A stretch of DNA of 32,646 nucleotides from the NCBI GenBank assembly GCA_903924985.1, contig CAIYDT010000124.1, forward strand, positions 1 to 32,646, read 5' to 3'. The position numbers were made by a program, and so were the translations under genes. Shown here piece after piece: positions 1 through 7,773 of the stretch; the first letter of the stretch is position 1, and every line of letters begins with the position of its first letter. The DNA comes from an uncultured Acetobacteraceae bacterium. GTDB lineage: Bacteria; Pseudomonadota; Alphaproteobacteria; Acetobacterales; Acetobacteraceae. Under the pieces are notes generated by a model. It did no database searches. It was not told where the DNA came from and was given only the letters and a program-made list of their open reading frames with translations.

Positions 1-77
1 AGCCGCTGGAAGCCGCGCATCAGGGCCTTCTCCACCGGTCCGTCGTGGTCGATGATGAAGGATTGCAGGTCGTGCCA

Positions 78-593
78 TCACGGATGACCCACGCCGATGC
101 CCAGATCGGCACAGATATCGACGAGCACCGCGCCAATCGCACGGCCGCGGACCATTTCGGCGATTTCCCGGTCGGTGGGCGCGCGGGCGAGCAGGGTGGC
201 GTCGTCGTCCGCATCGTCCGATCGTTTCTGCTTGCGGGGTACGCCTGACGGGCGGGGTGCGGACGCGGCGGCACGGACGCAAGGCGGGGCGTCGATGCCT
301 TGGGTGTTGGCGATCACGCGCTGTTCCAGCGCCGCGGCGAGCCGCAGGCCGCGGAGGATCCGGGCGACGATCAGGGTCAGGTTGAAGCTGCCGAAGCGGC
401 GGGCGAGGTGCTGGGCTTGGTCCGGGGCGGGTTGCGACCGGACGGCGGCGAGATGGTCTCGGCCGGCGTCGATCAGTACACGGATGAAGCGGAGCAGAGC
501 GGCGGCGCGCGACGGTTTCGCCGGCACCGCGACGGGGGATTCTCTCCCATGCGGTGGGGCGCTTTCGACCGGAGCGGTAGGCGCGTGGCTCAT
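78..593 (-). CDS. Uncharacterised 171-aa protein, frame cut by TGA
   Basis: The ATG at 593 gives 171 residues, with an Ala/Pro/Arg-rich N-terminal half and a conserved-looking C-terminal block (TDREIAEMVRGRAIGAVLVD, then ICADLGIGVGHP). I recall similar C-terminal blocks in small uncharacterised proteins of Acetobacteraceae, where the sequence continues past this point. Here it stops at a TGA (78-80), yet the same frame stays open to the window edge and reads WHDLQSFIIDHDG and on, which looks like the natural continuation. So the gene may be truncated, a pseudogene, or carry a sequencing error. No Shine-Dalgarno is evident; a LexA-like direct repeat abuts the start codon. The function is unknown. 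Confidence 0.5.
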   Translation of the reverse strand: MSHAPTAPVESAPPHGRESPVAVPAKPSRAAALLRFIRVLIDAGRDHLAAVRSQPAPDQAQHLARRFGSFNLTLIVARILRGLRLAAALEQRVIANTQGIDAPPCVRAAASAPRPSGVPRKQKRSDDADDDATLLARAPTDREIAEMVRGRAIGAVLVDICADLGIGVGHP

Positions 594-608
594 GAACGCA
601 CCGTGAAC
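594..608 (-). promoter_or_regulatory. LexA-like direct repeat GTTC-N7-GTTC
   Basis: On the plus strand GAAC (594-597), seven bases and GAAC (605-608) give the exact GTTC-N7-GTTC spacing of the alphaproteobacterial LexA box when read along the minus-strand gene. A third GAAC lies at 611-614 and a TTGACA-like -35 hexamer on the minus strand at about 625-630. The site touches the start codon of the 171-aa gene. SOS control is inference, because such short repeats can arise by chance. Confidence 0.35.
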
Positions 609-1003
609 GAGAACGAGTGTGTTGTCAAGGGGTATTTCTACTAATAGTTGAATACGCGGGCGTGCAAGAGGCCCGTCTCGCCCGTTCGCTCGCTTCGGCT
701 CGGCCTTTTCGAAACGGTGGAGAGGCTGACAAACAGCGTCCCCGCGATGCGTCCAACCGGAACGCAGATCTTGCGAATACGTCGCGCCTTGCCGTCGGAA
801 CCTCCGGGGTGCGATGCTGGCGGCCTTTGACACATCTATCGCACGCTGCGGCGGAACCACGATCAACGCACCGCTGCGGTTCCAGTCATGCGGGCGACGC
901 TCCAGTACCTCGGCACAAGGTTTTGACAGGCTGCCAGAGCGTTCGTCCCGGCCGCCCGAAGCCGCAACCACCCGGTTTTGGTGACGAGGATCGACTTTCT
1001 GTC
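609..1003. other. Non-coding stretch
   Basis: I see no credible gene. Open frames here have Arg/Pro/Ser-biased translations without domains and no convincing ribosome-binding site. The part near 625-660 is AT-richer and may hold the promoter of the leftward gene. Confidence 0.4.
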
Positions 1004-1172
1004 GAAGGACCGCTTTGGGTGGGAAGCTGACCTGCAGGGCTTGTCGTATCGATGTCTGCTCTGCGCCCATCGCGGCCGCTCCGCTTTTGAGATGATCACC
1101 TCAGAAGCGGACATCATGCCGACGAGGTTCTCTCGGCCGCCATGGTTGGGACGCAGACATTCGCGTTTGGGG
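1004..1172. repeat. Degenerate GTCCGCT-type repeat island, left flank
   Basis: Several diverged copies of a short motif occur, including GGACCGCTTTGGGT (1007-1020), GATGTCTGCT (1051-1060) and AAGCGGACAT (1105-1114). A near-perfect inverted repeat lies at 1081-1110: CCGCTTTTGAG pairs with CTCAGAAGCGG around an 8-nt centre with one mismatch. Similar GTCCGCT-type intergenic repeats are widespread in alphaproteobacteria. A second island lies on the other side of the DUF262 gene. Confidence 0.45.
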
Positions 1173-1173
1173 G

Positions 1174-2973
1174 TTAGGCGGCCGCTTTCAGGGAAAACAG
1201 CTTGGACACGGCAGCGATCTGCGGGCCCGTCGCCTTGATAGTCGATGAACCGACGCGCAGGTAGCATTCCTGGCCCAGGAAAGACGGCTGTGACTGCCGT
1301 GGGACACGAATGCGGACGATCTCCAAACCTTTGTAGGCAATGACGTCCAGTGAGGTCAGCACGTTCGTTTTTAGCGGGTCGCTGAGATCGGCAGTTGTGA
1401 TGTAGTTGGCTATGACACCAAGATATTTGTCGATGGCAATCCCCATCTTAAGCGCCTCTCGACCGATACCTACGATCTCGACGTGGTCGAACGTGATGGG
1501 GGTGATCCCATCCAACGTCGCGACGCGCTTGGCGTCAGCGGGCTTATCAGCGATCCCGACATACAGAAAGCCGTCGACGTCCGGCCCGGTGTTGGCAATG
1601 CCGCAAATGGTTTGTAAAATAGTGCGGAGCATGCCTGGGTCCTGCTGGCGTGTACCGTCCAGGCGGAGCAGGCCCTGCTTGAACTCATACCGCGCAGTTT
1701 CAGTTCGAGACCGGCGGATGGAATTCTCGAAATCGAAGATCATGCCGGGCCCGTGACTGAGGGCCGCAACATCGGCGGCGGTAAACTGATCTCGAATCAG
1801 CCCCTTCGTTACCTTTATGTTATTCTGCCTGTCGTCACTGCGGATGTGCTTCTGCCCAATCTCAATGCGGTTGGCCAGATCCTTCAGCGCCACCATGATC
1901 TTATCATCCTTGGCCGGCGTCATGCTTTCCTTGAACATCAATTCGTGAAATGCCATGAAGACAGCGAAAAACGGCGACTTTTGTGCATTGGATGTCGGCT
2001 TGGGATACACCGTCGAGCGGAAACAGAAGCGGGAAGGATCATACGCCTCAATGACGGAACGGATCGTGGAGAAAACTGTCTTCACTTCATACGCTAAACG
2101 GTCTTTGCCGAAGGCAGCGAGCCGCTGGCTGACCTTCTGGTATTCCCCCATGTTGCTGGCATAGAGCTGATTTAGGAAATCGCCTGATGCCTCTACAGGG
2201 CTGCCATACAGGATCGATGCGCATATGTCCGCGATGGCCTGCTCGTCATCGCTTTCCCGCAAATCACCCGTGCGCAAGATGCCCTGGAAGCACCAGAAGA
2301 TGTCCTCGGCCTTTAGAGCGTAGCCGTGCGGGTTCCTGCTGGTTTCGATACTGATCTCGGGCATTTCGCTTAGGAGAAGAGTTTCCCGCGACACGTCCCC
2401 CCTGATCTCGGCTGCCAGCGTCCGTACCAGTTCGGCGAATGGAGAGAGGACGCCCGCCTGCCGCCGCTCCTGATCGCTAAGTTGCCGTCCGCCTGAGTTG
2501 ATGCGGCCGAAAACGTCCGTGATCCGTGTAGCCTGCTCGCCCGGAAAGATCGTTACCGCAAGCTGATAATCCAGCATATCCGCACATTCCTGAGCGGGAA
2601 GGCGAGGGACATCACGGGGGTAGGCTGTGAACTCGTGTCGGTCGGCAGCCTGCCGCGCGCGGGCGAACTCGTTAATGTCGAAGCATCGGCCGTCCAGCAG
2701 GAAGCCATGCTCGATGTAGCTGAAGATAGCATTCAGCCGCTGCATGCCGTCGATCACCTCATAGGTGACCGGCTTGCCCACCCCATCGCCCGGCTTCTCG
2801 GCCAGCAGAAACAGCGGAAGCGGGTAGTCCTTGAGCAGACTGTCGATCAGCTTCTGCTTCTCCGCCACCGTCCATACCAGCTTGCGCTGATACTGGCGGT
2901 TGATCGTCAGCGATCCGTCCCGGTACAGCCGGTAGAGCGACTGGATGCTCATGCCCTGAGGGGATACGGTCAT
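1174..2973 (-). CDS. DUF262–Schlafen AlbA_2 fusion protein, putative defence effector
   Basis: This 599-residue protein joins two domains. Residues 8-180 are a DUF262/ParB-like fold, with YQRKLVW (28-34), the catalytic-type loop DGMQR (75-79) and FGRINSGG plus LSDQE (155-169). This is the nucleotide-using domain of GmrS, SspE and BrxU. Residues 220-400 are helical-looking and unassigned. Residues 410-590 match Schlafen AlbA_2: EFK (430-432), CGIANT (457-462), FLYVGIAD (469-476) and RVGSS (573-577). No DUF1524 HNH nuclease follows, unlike GmrSD. The ATG at 2973 is chosen because GAGG lies six bases upstream; an upstream start at 3066 would add an unsupported 31 residues. The gene stands alone between repeat islands. 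An antiviral or DNA/RNA-targeting role is inferred from the families only. Confidence 0.8.
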   Translation of the reverse strand: MTVSPQGMSIQSLYRLYRDGSLTINRQYQRKLVWTVAEKQKLIDSLLKDYPLPLFLLAEKPGDGVGKPVTYEVIDGMQRLNAIFSYIEHGFLLDGRCFDINEFARARQAADRHEFTAYPRDVPRLPAQECADMLDYQLAVTIFPGEQATRITDVFGRINSGGRQLSDQERRQAGVLSPFAELVRTLAAEIRGDVSRETLLLSEMPEISIETSRNPHGYALKAEDIFWCFQGILRTGDLRESDDEQAIADICASILYGSPVEASGDFLNQLYASNMGEYQKVSQRLAAFGKDRLAYEVKTVFSTIRSVIEAYDPSRFCFRSTVYPKPTSNAQKSPFFAVFMAFHELMFKESMTPAKDDKIMVALKDLANRIEIGQKHIRSDDRQNNIKVTKGLIRDQFTAADVAALSHGPGMIFDFENSIRRSRTETARYEFKQGLLRLDGTRQQDPGMLRTILQTICGIANTGPDVDGFLYVGIADKPADAKRVATLDGITPITFDHVEIVGIGREALKMGIAIDKYLGVIANYITTADLSDPLKTNVLTSLDVIAYKGLEIVRIRVPRQSQPSFLGQECYLRVGSSTIKATGPQIAAVSKLFSLKAAA

Positions 2974-3496
2974 TTGATGCCTCACGTGGTGGGGCTTCAT
3001 ACGGGCGCATCGGGCCAGTACGCAATGGTTTCCGACTCCAGCGGGTGGTGAAGTCGCGGGCACCAACGACCCACTTCGATTCTCTGGACCCGAAGCTTTC
3101 GCACGTTGTGCCGCCTAACTACCGTCGCGAATGTCCGCTACGGGGTTAAGAACTGCCACTGAGCCGTCCGTATGTGGACGTCCGCTCTTGCCTGCTAATC
3201 GCGCAAAGCAGAAGGTCTCTTTTCGGCCAACTCTGGACCTTGGCCGCCAGCCGCGATCGTCCGCTTCGGGTCGGAACCGGCTATAACGCGCTGAGTCTCG
3301 CTCCGACTGGGCGATCATCTTGAATAAGGAGGGCAGCCCTGCAACCCGTCAAAACCTGTGCCGAAGTACTGGTCGAACGGCAAGCACCGCGCCGAACGCG
3401 CCGGCGATCCGGATCCAGCGGGTTTTCTATCCATCCGGCGGCGGATGCGGACGAGCCAACCAATGTCACTCCCGAGCCGAACACAGATGCAGCCAC
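2974..3496. repeat. Intergenic region with right-flank GTCCGCT-type repeats
   Basis: I see no gene here. Diverged repeat copies include GCGAATGTCCGCT (3126-3138), GTGGACGTCCGCT (3174-3186) and a GTCCGCTTCGGGTCGGAA copy (about 3259-3276). The 10-mer GCCGCCTAAC (3110-3119) is repeated inverted at 1173-1182 at the other end of the DUF262 gene. A small hairpin (CATCCG, 4-nt loop, CGGATG; 3432-3447) lies downstream of otnC but lacks a U-tract. Confidence 0.4.
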
Positions 3497-4132
3497 CTAC
3501 CCGAACGTCGCCAGCAAATCGTCCACCTGCCCCGGCGTCAGCAGCCGCGGCGAGGCCCCTCGCAGCATCAGATACAGCTTCGCCGCCTCCTCCAGTTCCT
3601 CCGCCGCGTAAACCGCGTCGGTCAGGGTCTTCCCCGAAACCACCGGCCCATGATTTGCCAGCAGAACAGCCCGCGCATCCCGCGCCGCCGCGTGGATCGC
3701 CGGTTCCATCGCGGGATCGCCGGGCCGGTAGTATTCGACGATCGGCATCCTGCGCCCAACCCGCATCACGAAGTAAGGCGTCAACGGCGGAATGGGGTTC
3801 CCCCGATCCACATCCGGCAGACACGACACCGCCGTCGCCTGCGTGGAATGCAAATGCACCACTGCCCCGGCGTCATCCCGACCGGTGTAGAAGGCGCGGT
3901 GCATGAACACTTCTTTGGACGGTTTGTCGCCCCCGACATGCTGAAAATCCGCGTCCAGCTTCGAAATCCGCTCCGCCACAAGCGACCCGAGGCAGGAGTT
4001 GGTGGGGGTGATCAGATACCCGCCCTCCGACAGCCGCACGCTGATGTTGCCGGCGCTGCCGACGGAGAAGCCTCGGGCGAACAGGCTCGCGGCCAGCCGC
4101 ACCAGCAATGCGCGCATTTCGGCTTCGTTCAT
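3497..4132 (-). CDS. otnC: 3-oxo-tetronate 4-phosphate decarboxylase (class II aldolase family)
   Basis: The 211 residues match the OtnC/YgbL branch of class II aldolases. The glycine-rich phosphate loop is GSAGNIS (25-31), the catalytic acid sits in SKE (E74), and the metal histidines are HLH (93, 95) and NHG (H161). The known reaction decarboxylates 3-dehydro-tetronate 4-phosphate to dihydroxyacetone phosphate in the cytoplasm. The start codon lies one base after the otnK stop, so the two genes are surely cotranscribed and probably translationally coupled. The isomerase OtnI that should supply the kinase substrate is not in this window. Other class II aldolases, such as fuculose-phosphate aldolase, share the fold, but the otnK neighbour decides the call. 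Confidence 0.88.
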   Translation of the reverse strand: MNEAEMRALLVRLAASLFARGFSVGSAGNISVRLSEGGYLITPTNSCLGSLVAERISKLDADFQHVGGDKPSKEVFMHRAFYTGRDDAGAVVHLHSTQATAVSCLPDVDRGNPIPPLTPYFVMRVGRRMPIVEYYRPGDPAMEPAIHAAARDARAVLLANHGPVVSGKTLTDAVYAAEELEEAAKLYLMLRGASPRLLTPGQVDDLLATFG

Positions 4133-4133
4133 C

Positions 4134-5417
4134 TCACGCCCCCAGCATCTGAAAGGCTTTGGTAAAGAAGTCCGGTGCGCCGAAGTTGCCCGATTTCAGC
4201 GCCAGCATCAGCGGCGGGCCGGAGCCCTCGGCCAGCGTCCAGGGCACACCCGGATCGATCTCCGGCCCGATCCGCAGCGACCGCACGCCCAGACGCGCCA
4301 CGGCGGCGCCAGAGGTCTCCCCACCCGCCACGACCATGCGCCGCACACCGCGCGCCACCAATTCAAACGCGATGTGGGCCATGGCGTCCTCGATCAGCGT
4401 CCCGGCCTCATCGCGGCCGAAGCGGGCCTGCACGGCGGCCACTTTCTCGGGCGGCGCGGAGGCCGCGATCACGATGGGTGTCGCGCCAAGCTTGCCCTCG
4501 GCCCAGGCCAGCGCGCCCGCGGCGAGCGCTGCCGCATCCGGCATCGTCAACGGGTCAAGTTCGAACACCGGCAGATGCTCCCGCGCGCGCCCGAGCTGCA
4601 TGAGCGTCGCCCGCGAGCACGAACCGGACAGCACCGCCGTATGTCCGGCGACCGCTGGCAAAGCCGAGGGGTCCCCCGCTTCCTTCAACAGCCCGGCCCG
4701 CCTGAAATTCGCCGGCAGCCCCATCGCGATGCCCGAGCCGCCGGTGATCAGCGCGTGGTGCTCCGCGGCCTCCCCGATCGCGACCAGATGCGCGTCGCTG
4801 ACCGCGTCCACGATAGCGTACCGCCGCCCCTGTTCCTTCAACCCCGTCATCGCCCGCCGGATCGCCACGGCGCCCTGATCGACGGTGCCGAACGGCACCA
4901 GGCCGACCGTCCCATCCGTCTGGCGGGACAGCACCCGCACCAGATTGGCGTCCTTCATCGGCGTCAGCGGGTGGTTCTCCATCCCGGACTCATTCAGCAG
5001 CACCCCACCCGCGAACAGATGCCCGAGGTAGACCGTGCGAGCGTTGGTCGGAAACGCCGGGCAGGCCAGCGCGAACCCGCAGCCCAGCGCGTCGATCAGC
5101 GCATCCGCCACCGGCCCGATATTGCCCTTGTCGGTGCTGTCGAAGGTGGAGCAGTACTTAAAGAAGAACTGCCGCGCCCCACCTGCCCGCAGCCAGTGCA
5201 GCGCGGCGAGGCTTTGCTCCACCGCTTCCTTTACGGGGGCGGTGCGCGACTTCAGCGCCACCACCACGGCGTCGGCGTCCGGCGGCACGTCGTTCGGCCC
5301 CATTTCTGAAAGACGGGGCACCCCGATCAGTTGCACGGTCCGCATGCCCCCCCGCACCAGCATGGAGCAGAGGTCTGTGGCCCCGGTGAAGTCGTCCGCG
5401 ATCGCGCCCAGCAGCAT
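4134..5417 (-). CDS. otnK: 3-oxo-tetronate kinase (DUF1537/YgbK family)
   Basis: The protein has 427 residues, the usual length of four-carbon acid sugar kinases. The N-terminal substrate domain opens with ADDFTGATDLCSMLVRGG (residues 7-24) and the C-terminal nucleotide domain holds AGGETSGAA and LKSGNFG. The family phosphorylates 3-oxo-tetronate at C4 in L-threonate and D-erythronate catabolism. AAGGA nine bases before the ATG serves as ribosome-binding site and overlaps the TAA of the upstream glycosyltransferase gene (18-base gap), so otnK belongs to that operon. A transporter of the TRAP or GntP type, common beside otnK, is absent here. Confidence 0.88.
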   Translation of the reverse strand: MLLGAIADDFTGATDLCSMLVRGGMRTVQLIGVPRLSEMGPNDVPPDADAVVVALKSRTAPVKEAVEQSLAALHWLRAGGARQFFFKYCSTFDSTDKGNIGPVADALIDALGCGFALACPAFPTNARTVYLGHLFAGGVLLNESGMENHPLTPMKDANLVRVLSRQTDGTVGLVPFGTVDQGAVAIRRAMTGLKEQGRRYAIVDAVSDAHLVAIGEAAEHHALITGGSGIAMGLPANFRRAGLLKEAGDPSALPAVAGHTAVLSGSCSRATLMQLGRAREHLPVFELDPLTMPDAAALAAGALAWAEGKLGATPIVIAASAPPEKVAAVQARFGRDEAGTLIEDAMAHIAFELVARGVRRMVVAGGETSGAAVARLGVRSLRIGPEIDPGVPWTLAEGSGPPLMLALKSGNFGAPDFFTKAFQMLGA

Positions 5418-5435
5418 GGTTCGAAGTCCTTATTG

Positions 5436-6467
5436 TTAGAGCGCACCCGCGAACAGCGCGGCCTGATCCGCCCAGGTTGGCAGCGTCTGCCCGAGCTTCC
5501 AGGCATGATCCGCGATCTCCCGCCGCAATTCGGTGCCGAAGATCACCCGCCGCAGGGACTTCGACACCTGATCGCGGTCATCGACCGGGCAAACCAGCCC
5601 GGCCTCAGGGGTCAGCAGCGCCCCCGCCGCGCCGCCATTGGTGACGACGATGGGCAGGCCCCGTTTCAGCGCCTCGGCGATGACCATGCCGTAGCCCTCG
5701 TAATGCGTGGACAGCGCGAACAGGTCGGCGGAATGCCACAACGCCTCCAGCGCGTCGCACACCACGGCGCCCATGAAGCGGACGCGGTGGACGATACCCA
5801 GTTCCTCGACCAAGACGTGCAAAGCGGCGGCACACACAGGATCGGCGCTCTCGGACCCCACAACGGTCAACCGCCAGTCCAGGTCGAACAGCCGCGCCAA
5901 AGCCCGCAGCAACAGGTCGTGCCCCTTGCGGGGGATCAGGGTGCCGATGGACAAGATCTCGCAGATCGCGCCACCGGAACCCGTCGCGCGCGGCGCGTCG
6001 TCGGTGCCTGGAGTGACCACAGCGATTCGCCCGGCGTCGACGCCAAAATCCTTCGCCAGTGTTTCGGCCGTCAGCGGGCTGGTCACGACGATGCGGCGCA
6101 GCCGGGGCAATAGCCGCTGCTCGATCTCCCGCAACCGTCGCTGAACGGCTTCGTCCAGGCCGTGCTCCCGCGATGTCGGATGGTGGATCAGCCCGATGGC
6201 GCCCAGGGCGGACAGTGCATCCTCCAGCCCGGCGAACGCCGGCAGGGCCAGCCCATCGATCACCGTCTTGGTCCCGGCGACCAGCCGGTCCAGCGCCGCA
6301 CAGGCCGCGTCGCGCGCGACCGCGTCGGGAACCGGATGCTGGCCCGGCAACGCCACGACCGCGACCTCATGGCCGAGGTCGCGCAATCCAGAGACAATCC
6401 GGCGATCATAGCCATAACCGCCGGAGACGGTGGAAAACGGAGCAGGGACGATCAAGGTGGCGTGCAT
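5436..6467 (-). CDS. GT4-type glycosyltransferase
   Basis: The 343-residue GT-B enzyme has an N-terminal acceptor domain (SGGYGYD, 15-21). Its C-terminal donor domain has GTLIPRKGHDLL (175-186), with the Arg-Lys pair that contacts donor phosphates, and the E-x7-E motif (E257 to E265 in EGYGMVIAE). It would transfer a sugar from a nucleotide donor, probably onto a lipid or glycan; donor and acceptor cannot be read from sequence. It sits between a solute-binding protein gene and otnK in a same-strand run. The ATG at 6467 lies inside the 3' arm of a perfect 10-bp hairpin and has no clear Shine-Dalgarno, which suggests translational control. Confidence 0.8.
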   Translation of the reverse strand: MHATLIVPAPFSTVSGGYGYDRRIVSGLRDLGHEVAVVALPGQHPVPDAVARDAACAALDRLVAGTKTVIDGLALPAFAGLEDALSALGAIGLIHHPTSREHGLDEAVQRRLREIEQRLLPRLRRIVVTSPLTAETLAKDFGVDAGRIAVVTPGTDDAPRATGSGGAICEILSIGTLIPRKGHDLLLRALARLFDLDWRLTVVGSESADPVCAAALHVLVEELGIVHRVRFMGAVVCDALEALWHSADLFALSTHYEGYGMVIAEALKRGLPIVVTNGGAAGALLTPEAGLVCPVDDRDQVSKSLRRVIFGTELRREIADHAWKLGQTLPTWADQAALFAGAL

Positions 6468-6490
6468 GACGCGCAGTGTAGCGCGTCATG
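6465..6490 (-). promoter_or_regulatory. Perfect 10-bp inverted repeat burying a start codon
   Basis: CATGACGCGC (6465-6474), a 6-nt loop and GCGCGTCATG (6481-6490) form a perfect GC-rich hairpin. The glycosyltransferase ATG is the last three bases of the 3' arm in the mRNA. It lies 16 bases after the stop of the solute-binding protein gene. No U-tract follows, so it is a poor intrinsic terminator. It could be a translation-blocking hairpin, an mRNA-stabilising end or an operator. Confidence 0.55.
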
Positions 6491-6506
6491 CCGCCGCTAT
6501 CGACCC

Positions 6507-7700
6507 TTAGGACCCTTCGATCACGTTCCCGAACCGCTCCCAGGTCTTGCCGTCCCATTTCTGGAGCTGCATCGCCTTGATCGGGTGGAAGTTGGTCGGG
6601 CTGGTGTTCACCTTGATGCCCGGCAGCAGGATGGGATCGTAGACATCGTGCAGGTTGGCCGCCTGCTTCATGATGTTCTCACGGGAGAAATCGGTCCCGC
6701 ACTGCTTCAGCACCTGCCAGATCACCATGCTCACGCCATAGGCGAAGCTGTAGTTGCCGTCGGTCAGATCGGCGCCCGGCATGTATTTGGTCATGAAGGC
6801 GCGCCACTCGTTCATGCCCTTGTCGTCGGCGAAGGCTGGGTCGGTGGGGTCCTTCATGTAGCCGGTGGTGATGATGCCGACGCCGTTCTCGGGCCCAGCC
6901 GGGGTCATGACGGCACCGACGGAGATCGACACGTTGGTCATGTAGAAAGTCGGATGCCAGTTCAGGTCATGCACCTTCTTGATCGCCTGGGCCGCGAACT
7001 TGGGCGTCGCCGCAACCAGCAGGAAGTCGGCGCCCGAGGCTTGCAGCGAGGTGATCTGGCTGTCGATCGTTGCATCCGTCGTCTCGTAACTGGCCTCCTT
7101 GACCACCACCGACGCGTATTTGTCGCCCAGGATGTCTTTTACGCCCGCCGGGTAATCCTTACCGAAATCGTCGTTCTGATACAGGATCGCCAGCTTGGCG
7201 TTCGGGTTCTGCGCCAGCATGTGCTTGGTGTAGATCTGCGCCTCCGTCCGGTAGCTGGGCTGGTAGCCCATGGTCCAGGGGAAGTGCTCATGGTCGCCCC
7301 ATTTGTCCGCCCCGGTGGAGATGAACAAATGCGGCACTTTCTTCTGGTTCACGTAGCGATGGATCGCCGAGTTGGTGGGCGTGCCCAGCGTCTGGAACAG
7401 GAACGCGACCTGATCTTCCTCCACCAGCCGGCGCACCTGCTCCACCGTCTTGGGCGGTGAGTAGGCGTCGTCATAGGAGATGAAATTCACCTTCCGCCCA
7501 CCGACGCCGCCCTGGTCGTTGACCATCTTGAAGAAGGCGGCCTCCGTCTTGGCGATCACGCCATAGGCTGAGGCCGGCCCGCTATAGGCGTTGGTGTTGC
7601 CGATCTTGATCTCGGTGGCGGTGACACCAGGGGTGTCGGCGGCGAAGGCCAGGCCGCCGGAGACCAGCAATGCCGCTGCGATGGCGAGTTGTTTGATCAT
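6507..7700 (-). CDS. Branched-chain amino acid-type ABC transporter substrate-binding protein
   Basis: The 397 residues begin with a clear signal peptide (MIKQLAIAAALLVSGGLAFA, cut before ADTPG) and continue as a type I periplasmic binding fold of the LivK class: VTATEIKIGNTNAYSGPASA near the N-terminus and FISTGADKWGDHEHFPW in the middle. It would capture a small solute in the periplasm for a LivHMGF-type permease. Those permease and ATPase genes are not in the window. The ATG at 7700 is chosen over an upstream ATG at 7787 because GGAGGA lies six bases before it and the signal peptide starts there. The ligand is unknown; homologues bind amino acids, amides, ureas or aromatic acids. Confidence 0.88.
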   Translation of the reverse strand: MIKQLAIAAALLVSGGLAFAADTPGVTATEIKIGNTNAYSGPASAYGVIAKTEAAFFKMVNDQGGVGGRKVNFISYDDAYSPPKTVEQVRRLVEEDQVAFLFQTLGTPTNSAIHRYVNQKKVPHLFISTGADKWGDHEHFPWTMGYQPSYRTEAQIYTKHMLAQNPNAKLAILYQNDDFGKDYPAGVKDILGDKYASVVVKEASYETTDATIDSQITSLQASGADFLLVAATPKFAAQAIKKVHDLNWHPTFYMTNVSISVGAVMTPAGPENGVGIITTGYMKDPTDPAFADDKGMNEWRAFMTKYMPGADLTDGNYSFAYGVSMVIWQVLKQCGTDFSRENIMKQAANLHDVYDPILLPGIKVNTSPTNFHPIKAMQLQKWDGKTWERFGNVIEGS

Positions 7701-7773
7701 GAATGTTCCTCCGTATTGGGACGGCCGCTTCTGCCGGATTAGGGACGCGGAGGGAAGGTGTCGTTGCGCCAGG

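Noticed and set aside
617..1030. A 137-codon plus-strand frame in the left intergenic region
   Set aside because: It has no domain-like sequence, no ribosome-binding site and Arg/Pro-rich composition typical of non-coding GC-rich DNA.
1173..3119. GTTAGGC / GCCTAAC sequences flanking the DUF262 gene, like integron attC core sites
   Set aside because: Neither end has a properly spaced complementary core partner; only an isolated 10-bp inverted match is present.
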